This document shows, in pieces, positions 6,997 through 9,526 of a stretch of 9,526 nucleotides of DNA. Below the pieces are notes generated by a model that made no database searches, was not told where the DNA came from, and was given only the letters and a program-made list of their open reading frames with translations. How positions within the stretch are numbered: the first letter of the stretch is position 1; every line of letters begins with the position of its first letter. Both the position numbers and the translations under genes were made by a program. The stretch comes from Elusimicrobiota bacterium (lineage in GTDB: Bacteria; Elusimicrobiota; Elusimicrobia; Elusimicrobiales; Elusimicrobiaceae), in contig JAEXBW010000096.1 in NCBI GenBank assembly GCA_023393825.1, positions 1 through 9,526 on the forward strand. Reading direction: 5' to 3'.

Positions 6997-8625
6997 ATGA
7001 AAAAATTTATTTTATCCCTTTTAATTTTATCTTCTTCACTCTCTGCCTTTGCGCTTACGCAAAAAGACGAAACCGTTTTTGCCGCAATGAAGGACGAAAT
7101 GGCCCGCACAATAAATATGCTTGCCGCGCCAAATATGCCAAAGCCGTATTTTGCGGCGTATAAAGTTACGGATATGCAAAGCTATACCTTTGAGGCCTCC
7201 TCAGGTTCTTTATCCTCTCAGGACCAAGAGGCGCAAATGGCCGCGCAGGTTATGATGCGCGTGGGCAGCGATAAAGAAGACAACAGCTTTTTTAAAGCCT
7301 TCATAATAAACACCGCCGCAATTCCATACCCTTCCGACAGTTACGATGGCCTGCGCAGCGCGCTGTGGGGCTTGAGTGATGTTTCCTACAAGCAGGCTTT
7401 GGCGCAGCTTGCCAAAAAGGAAGCTTTTAAAAAGAGTAAAAATATAAAGGAAAATTATGACGATTTTTCCCCCGCCCGCGCCGCAAGCGAGTTGGAAGAT
7501 ATTTCCTCAAAACCCGTAGATAAAGATTTTTGGGTAAATTTTGTAAAAGAAACCTCTTTACAGGGCAAAGATTTGGGGCTGGACGAATTTACGGCCTATG
7601 CCGCCATAACCTTAAAACCTTCTTACTTTTTAACGAACGAGGGCGCAAAGTATCTTAAAGATGATACCGCTATCTTTATATATTTTATGGCTAAGGCAAA
7701 AACAAAGGACGGTTTTGAGATACGGGAAGCAAAATCCTTCAGCTATGCTGATTTTAAAGATGTCCCGCCCGCAGCGGAACTGGCCCAAAAAGCAAAAGAA
7801 GTCGCCCTGCGCGCTAAAGAGTTAACAGAAGCGGAAAAAGCGGAACCCTTTATCGGCCCCGTATTGTTGGAAAAGACAGCCGCCGCCGTACTGTTTGATA
7901 AAGCTTTTAAGGAAAATATTATAAGGGTAAGGCCCGTGCGCTCCGCGTCGGACAGTAATGACGCCTCTATGGGGGAATTCGCCCAAAAGAAAGGCTTAAA
8001 AATTATGCCTGCGGACTTTGATGTTATAGACGACCCGCTGCTTAAAACCTTTAAAAACAAAACCCTTTCTGGCTATTATAAGGTTGATGATGAGGGCGTT
8101 AAAGCAAGCAAACTGCAGCTTGTAAAAAACGGGAAACTTATAAACTTGCCCACAACAAGAAGCCTTATAAAGGACCAAAAAACATCAAACGGACACGCGC
8201 GCATTGCGCCCGCCGATGATAAACTTTTTGCGCAGGCATATATAGGCAATTTAATGTTTTTGCCGCATAAAACGGTGGAAGAAAAAGAATTAAAAACTAA
8301 ATTTGCGCAGTATTGCAAAGAAGAAGGCTTAGATTACTGCTATATAATAAGAACAAATCCTTTAAACGGGGTATTTTCCGCCTACAAGATGGACGCGGTA
8401 AGCGGTAAGGAAACGCCCGTCTACGGTATAGATAAAAACTCTTTTACCACAAGAACATTGCGCGATATTAAATTTGCGGGGGACGATTTGGAGGTTTATA
8501 ACTTTTCTTCTTTAAGAGAGCCTGCCTATTCAATAATAGCGCCCTCTGTAATACTTAGCGAAATGGAATTAAAACCCAGCCAAAAAACGGGCTTAAGAAA
8601 ACCGTTGGTGGAAAGGCCCTTTTAG
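6997..8625 (+). CDS. Exported TldE/PmbA-like paralogue lacking the zinc site
   Basis: This 542-residue protein starts with a signal peptide (MKKFILSLLILSSSLSAFA) nearly identical at its start to that of the upstream gene, and it follows the same domain plan. Shared features are PYFAAYKVTD (50-59) matching PVYFLSYTITD, the SALWGLSDVSYKQAL stretch, GYYKVDDEGV (359-368) matching GHYMVDDEGV, KTSNGHARIAP matching QSNGHGRKEPG, and a C-terminal IAPSVILSEME. At the HExxxH position it has D301, K302 and E306 in place of H, E and H, and no cysteine near the end. It should therefore not bind zinc in the usual way. This is the relation of inactive TldE to active TldD, so a heterodimer with the upstream product is inferred. 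AGGAGG at 6981-6986, inside the upstream gene, supports coupled translation. Its TAG stop overlaps the stop of the convergent pilin gene. Confidence 0.82.
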   Translation: MKKFILSLLILSSSLSAFALTQKDETVFAAMKDEMARTINMLAAPNMPKPYFAAYKVTDMQSYTFEASSGSLSSQDQEAQMAAQVMMRVGSDKEDNSFFKAFIINTAAIPYPSDSYDGLRSALWGLSDVSYKQALAQLAKKEAFKKSKNIKENYDDFSPARAASELEDISSKPVDKDFWVNFVKETSLQGKDLGLDEFTAYAAITLKPSYFLTNEGAKYLKDDTAIFIYFMAKAKTKDGFEIREAKSFSYADFKDVPPAAELAQKAKEVALRAKELTEAEKAEPFIGPVLLEKTAAAVLFDKAFKENIIRVRPVRSASDSNDASMGEFAQKKGLKIMPADFDVIDDPLLKTFKNKTLSGYYKVDDEGVKASKLQLVKNGKLINLPTTRSLIKDQKTSNGHARIAPADDKLFAQAYIGNLMFLPHKTVEEKELKTKFAQYCKEEGLDYCYIIRTNPLNGVFSAYKMDAVSGKETPVYGIDKNSFTTRTLRDIKFAGDDLEVYNFSSLREPAYSIIAPSVILSEMELKPSQKTGLRKPLVERPF

Positions 8626-9068
8626 TAGCTGGAGTTAAACCAAGTACAGGCTTCCTCTCCCCGTGTGCTGTATGAATAGCAAGAAACCTTACCCTGTTTA
8701 TTTACGGCGAGGTAATAATAAGAGCCGAAAGGGATTCTTTGCGCAAGCGCCAGCGTATCGGGCGAACCTGCCGCGGGAATTGTCGTATATATAAAATATC
8801 TGGTTTGGCGGCGCGTTTGGCCTTGGTAAGTGTAATCATCCCCAGGCACATCAACATCCAAAACGCTTAAATCGGGAGCATAGGAACCTGTTGCAAGAAA
8901 ATAACCTTCATTTGCACGCGCAATGGTTTTGATAAGGGAAGCAGCCTCCGACATTCTGGATTTTTCCACCGCAATCTGGTATTGCGGCAAAGCTATAGCG
9001 GCTAATATGCCTATAATAAGCACAACTACCAATAATTCTATAAGCGTAAAACCTTTTCTGGCTGACAT
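8622..9068 (-). CDS. Type IV pilin-like / pseudopilin prepilin
   Basis: This 148-residue protein has a class III (type IV prepilin) signal: a short basic leader MSARKG, cleavage expected after G6, then mature FTLIELLVVVLIIGILAAIA with the conserved Glu at mature position 5 (E11). The hydrophobic stretch forms the N-terminal helix that anchors the subunit in the membrane and packs in the fibre. The globular part ends with a possible disulphide pair C130/C141. It would be processed by a PilD-type prepilin peptidase and assembled by a type IV pilus or type II secretion machine, none of which lies in this window. GGGGGA at 9072-9077 is the likely ribosome site. It stands alone and converges on the TldD-like pair. 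Whether it is a major pilin, minor pilin or pseudopilin cannot be told from sequence. Confidence 0.9.
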   Translation of the reverse strand: MSARKGFTLIELLVVVLIIGILAAIALPQYQIAVEKSRMSEAASLIKTIARANEGYFLATGSYAPDLSVLDVDVPGDDYTYQGQTRRQTRYFIYTTIPAAGSPDTLALAQRIPFGSYYYLAVNKQGKVSCYSYSTRGEEACTWFNSSY

Positions 9069-9099
9069 AAATCCCCCAAATCATTGTATTCTTGTTTTT

Positions 9100-9128
9100 A
9101 TTAAACTAAATTTTGCCTTAATATCCAA
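9100..9128 (-). promoter_or_regulatory. Candidate sigma-70 promoter for the pilin gene
   Basis: On the - strand TTGGAT (9123-9128) and TTTAAT (9100-9105) are separated by exactly 17 bp, and transcription would start near 9093, about 25 nt before the ATG. A second -10-like TACAAT at 9083-9088 is too close to the ribosome site to serve. The region is AT-rich, so chance matches are possible. Confidence 0.45.
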
Positions 9129-9153
9129 ATTTGTGAACGCGCTCCCTTTTTGC

Positions 9154-9174
9154 AAGTATTTTGCGGCAAGACGC
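9154..9174 (+). repeat. 21-bp repeat, copy 1 (core TTGCGGC)
   Basis: The unit is AAGTATT, then TTGCGGC, then AAGACGC. The outer heptamers are identical to copy 2 at 9258-9278 and in the same orientation, while the central heptamer is the reverse complement of that in copy 2. Confidence 0.7.
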
Positions 9175-9257
9175 GGGTGCGGTGGCGCACCCCCAAGCAG
9201 GGAGGGAAGGATACCGTGAGCGCCTGAAAGGCCGAGTATCTGACCGACCAAGCGACA

Positions 9258-9278
9258 AAGTATTGCCGCAAAAGACGC
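9258..9278 (+). repeat. 21-bp repeat, copy 2 (core GCCGCAA)
   Basis: The unit is AAGTATT, then GCCGCAA, then AAGACGC. Both outer heptamers match copy 1 exactly and directly. The core is inverted relative to copy 1, which also makes the two copies the innermost outer stem of the fold-back element. The copies start 104 bp apart. Confidence 0.7.
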
Positions 9279-9367
9279 AGCAAAAAGAAGAATGGGAGCG
9301 GAGCGACTCTCGGTAGTTTAGCGAAGAAAAAATTAAAATTTACCAAAATATGCGAGCCTGCTAGTTT

Positions 9368-9406
9368 CCCCCACCCAAGCAGAGCAACTCCCCCCTCCCC
9401 CCCACC
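9368..9406 (-). other. C-rich tract with G-quadruplex potential on the - strand
   Basis: Read on the - strand, this stretch has G-runs of 7, 6, 3 and 5 with loops of 1, 13 and 1 bases, enough for a three-layer G-quadruplex with one long loop. GGGGG at 9412-9416 on the + strand could also pair with the C-run at 9399-9403. Function is unknown; it may simply be part of the intergenic repeat. Confidence 0.4.
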
Positions 9407-9448
9407 TTGACGGGGGCATTGGCTGTTTTGTATCATATAAGTCTAGCT

Positions 9449-9526
9449 ATGGCTACACAAACTAACAGTATCCCTGTGATACTAAACAAAAAAAGAACCT
9501 TTATTATAAAGGAAAAAATTTCCAAG
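9449..9526 (+). CDS. Possible N-terminus of an unidentified protein, cut by the window end
   Basis: An ATG at 9449 opens a frame of 26 codons that runs off the window without a stop. It starts MATQTNSIPVILNKKRTFII and continues with a lysine-rich stretch. The composition looks like a normal soluble protein start, and the frame stays open through an AT-rich stretch where stops would be expected by chance. There is no clear Shine-Dalgarno before it; TATAAG at 9436-9441 or TATCAT at 9431-9436 with TTGACG at 9407-9412 are promoter-like, so a very short leader is possible. I do not recognise the family. Confidence 0.45.
   Translation, partial: MATQTNSIPVILNKKRTFIIKEKISK

Larger units (their letters stand above)
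9140..9300. repeat. Nested fold-back element, possible structured RNA or miniature repeat
   Basis: Three outer stems nest in register: CGCTCCC (9140-9146) with GGGAGCG (9294-9300), TTTTTGC (9147-9153) with GCAAAAA (9280-9286), and TTTTGCGGCAA (9159-9169) with TTGCCGCAAAA (9263-9273). Inside are two hairpins: GGGTGCG (9175-9181) with CGCACCC (9186-9192), and GATAC (9210-9214) with GTATC (9236-9240), the latter capped by GCC-TGAAA-GGC (9222-9232). The nesting is seen directly. I do not recognise it as RNase P, tmRNA, SRP or 6S RNA. It could be an unknown RNA, a fold-back mobile repeat, or an intergenic repeat. Confidence 0.55.
9129..9448. other. Intergenic region of about 320 bp with fold-back repeats and a C-rich tract
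   Basis: No convincing gene is seen here. An open frame on the - strand (9101-9436) is rejected: its product is low-complexity, it begins in a poly-C tract, it runs through the repeats, and it overlaps the pilin promoter. The region holds the fold-back element (9140-9300), the paired 21-bp repeats and the C-rich tract (9368-9406). CCCAAGCAG also occurs twice as a direct repeat (9192-9200 and 9374-9382). The composition differs from the neighbouring genes and resembles a dispersed intergenic repeat, which only a genome search can show. Confidence 0.5.

Noticed and set aside
9140..9300. Fold-back region as RNase P RNA, tmRNA, SRP RNA or 6S RNA
   Set aside because: Hallmark sequences of these RNAs, such as GAGGAAAGTCC for RNase P or the GGAAG/AGCAG-type SRP tip, are not present.
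9101..9436. Open frame of 111 codons on the - strand
   Set aside because: It starts in a poly-C tract, runs through the fold-back repeats and into the pilin promoter, has no recognisable domain, and its composition is unlike the neighbouring proteins.
9467..9483. AGTATC / GATACT hairpin
   Set aside because: A 6-bp stem within a possible coding frame is within chance expectation.
9491..9512. Hairpin CCTTTA-TTA-TAAAGG with a T-run on the - strand, resembling a terminator for a gene to the right
   Set aside because: The stem is only 6 bp and mostly A-T, and it falls inside the possible + strand coding frame from 9449; the sequence beyond the window would be needed to choose.
1..9526. CRISPR array, insertion sequence, prophage or defence system
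   Set aside because: No regularly spaced repeats, transposase, integrase, Cas or restriction genes were found; apart from the right-end repeats the content is housekeeping or envelope-related.

Overview
The window looks like part of a bacterial chromosome at moderate GC with densely packed genes. The best guess for the source is an Elusimicrobium-like member of the phylum Elusimicrobiota. That guess rests on the overall style of the proteins and on a lone type IV pilin-like gene of the form that, from memory, is numerous in Elusimicrobium. No rRNA or other decisive marker is present, so the assignment is an inference.

Left part (1-3910, + strand): the C-terminal tail of a HIT-family (histidine triad) protein, then the classical macromolecular-synthesis cluster rpsU (ribosomal protein S21), dnaG (primase) and rpoD (primary sigma factor). 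A strong 13-bp hairpin lies between rpsU and dnaG, and a bidirectional intrinsic terminator closes the cluster after rpoD. These genes tie together initiation of translation, replication and transcription.

Middle (3930-5278, - strand, then a divergent promoter region): greA (transcript cleavage factor) and, 8 nt after it, a five-helix membrane protein of the conserved-TM-helix mechanosensitive-channel-like type. The Shine-Dalgarno sequence of the second gene overlaps the greA stop codon. The 180-bp gap upstream of greA holds two divergent extended -10 promoters and a 23-bp dyad in the greA leader.

Right-centre (5279-8625, + strand): two tandem paralogues of the TldD/PmbA family, both with Sec signal peptides. 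The first keeps the HExxxH zinc motif and the C-terminal cysteine. The second has lost all of these, as in an active/inactive TldD-TldE pair, but here predicted to work outside the cytoplasm. This pair is the most distinctive protein content of the window.

Right end (8622-9526): a convergent type IV pilin-like gene whose stop codon overlaps that of the second TldD-like gene, then a noncoding stretch of about 380 bp. That stretch contains an elaborate fold-back element, two 21-bp repeat copies whose central seven bases are inverted relative to each other, and a C-rich tract that could form a G-quadruplex on the other strand. The window ends in what may be the first 26 codons of another + strand gene.
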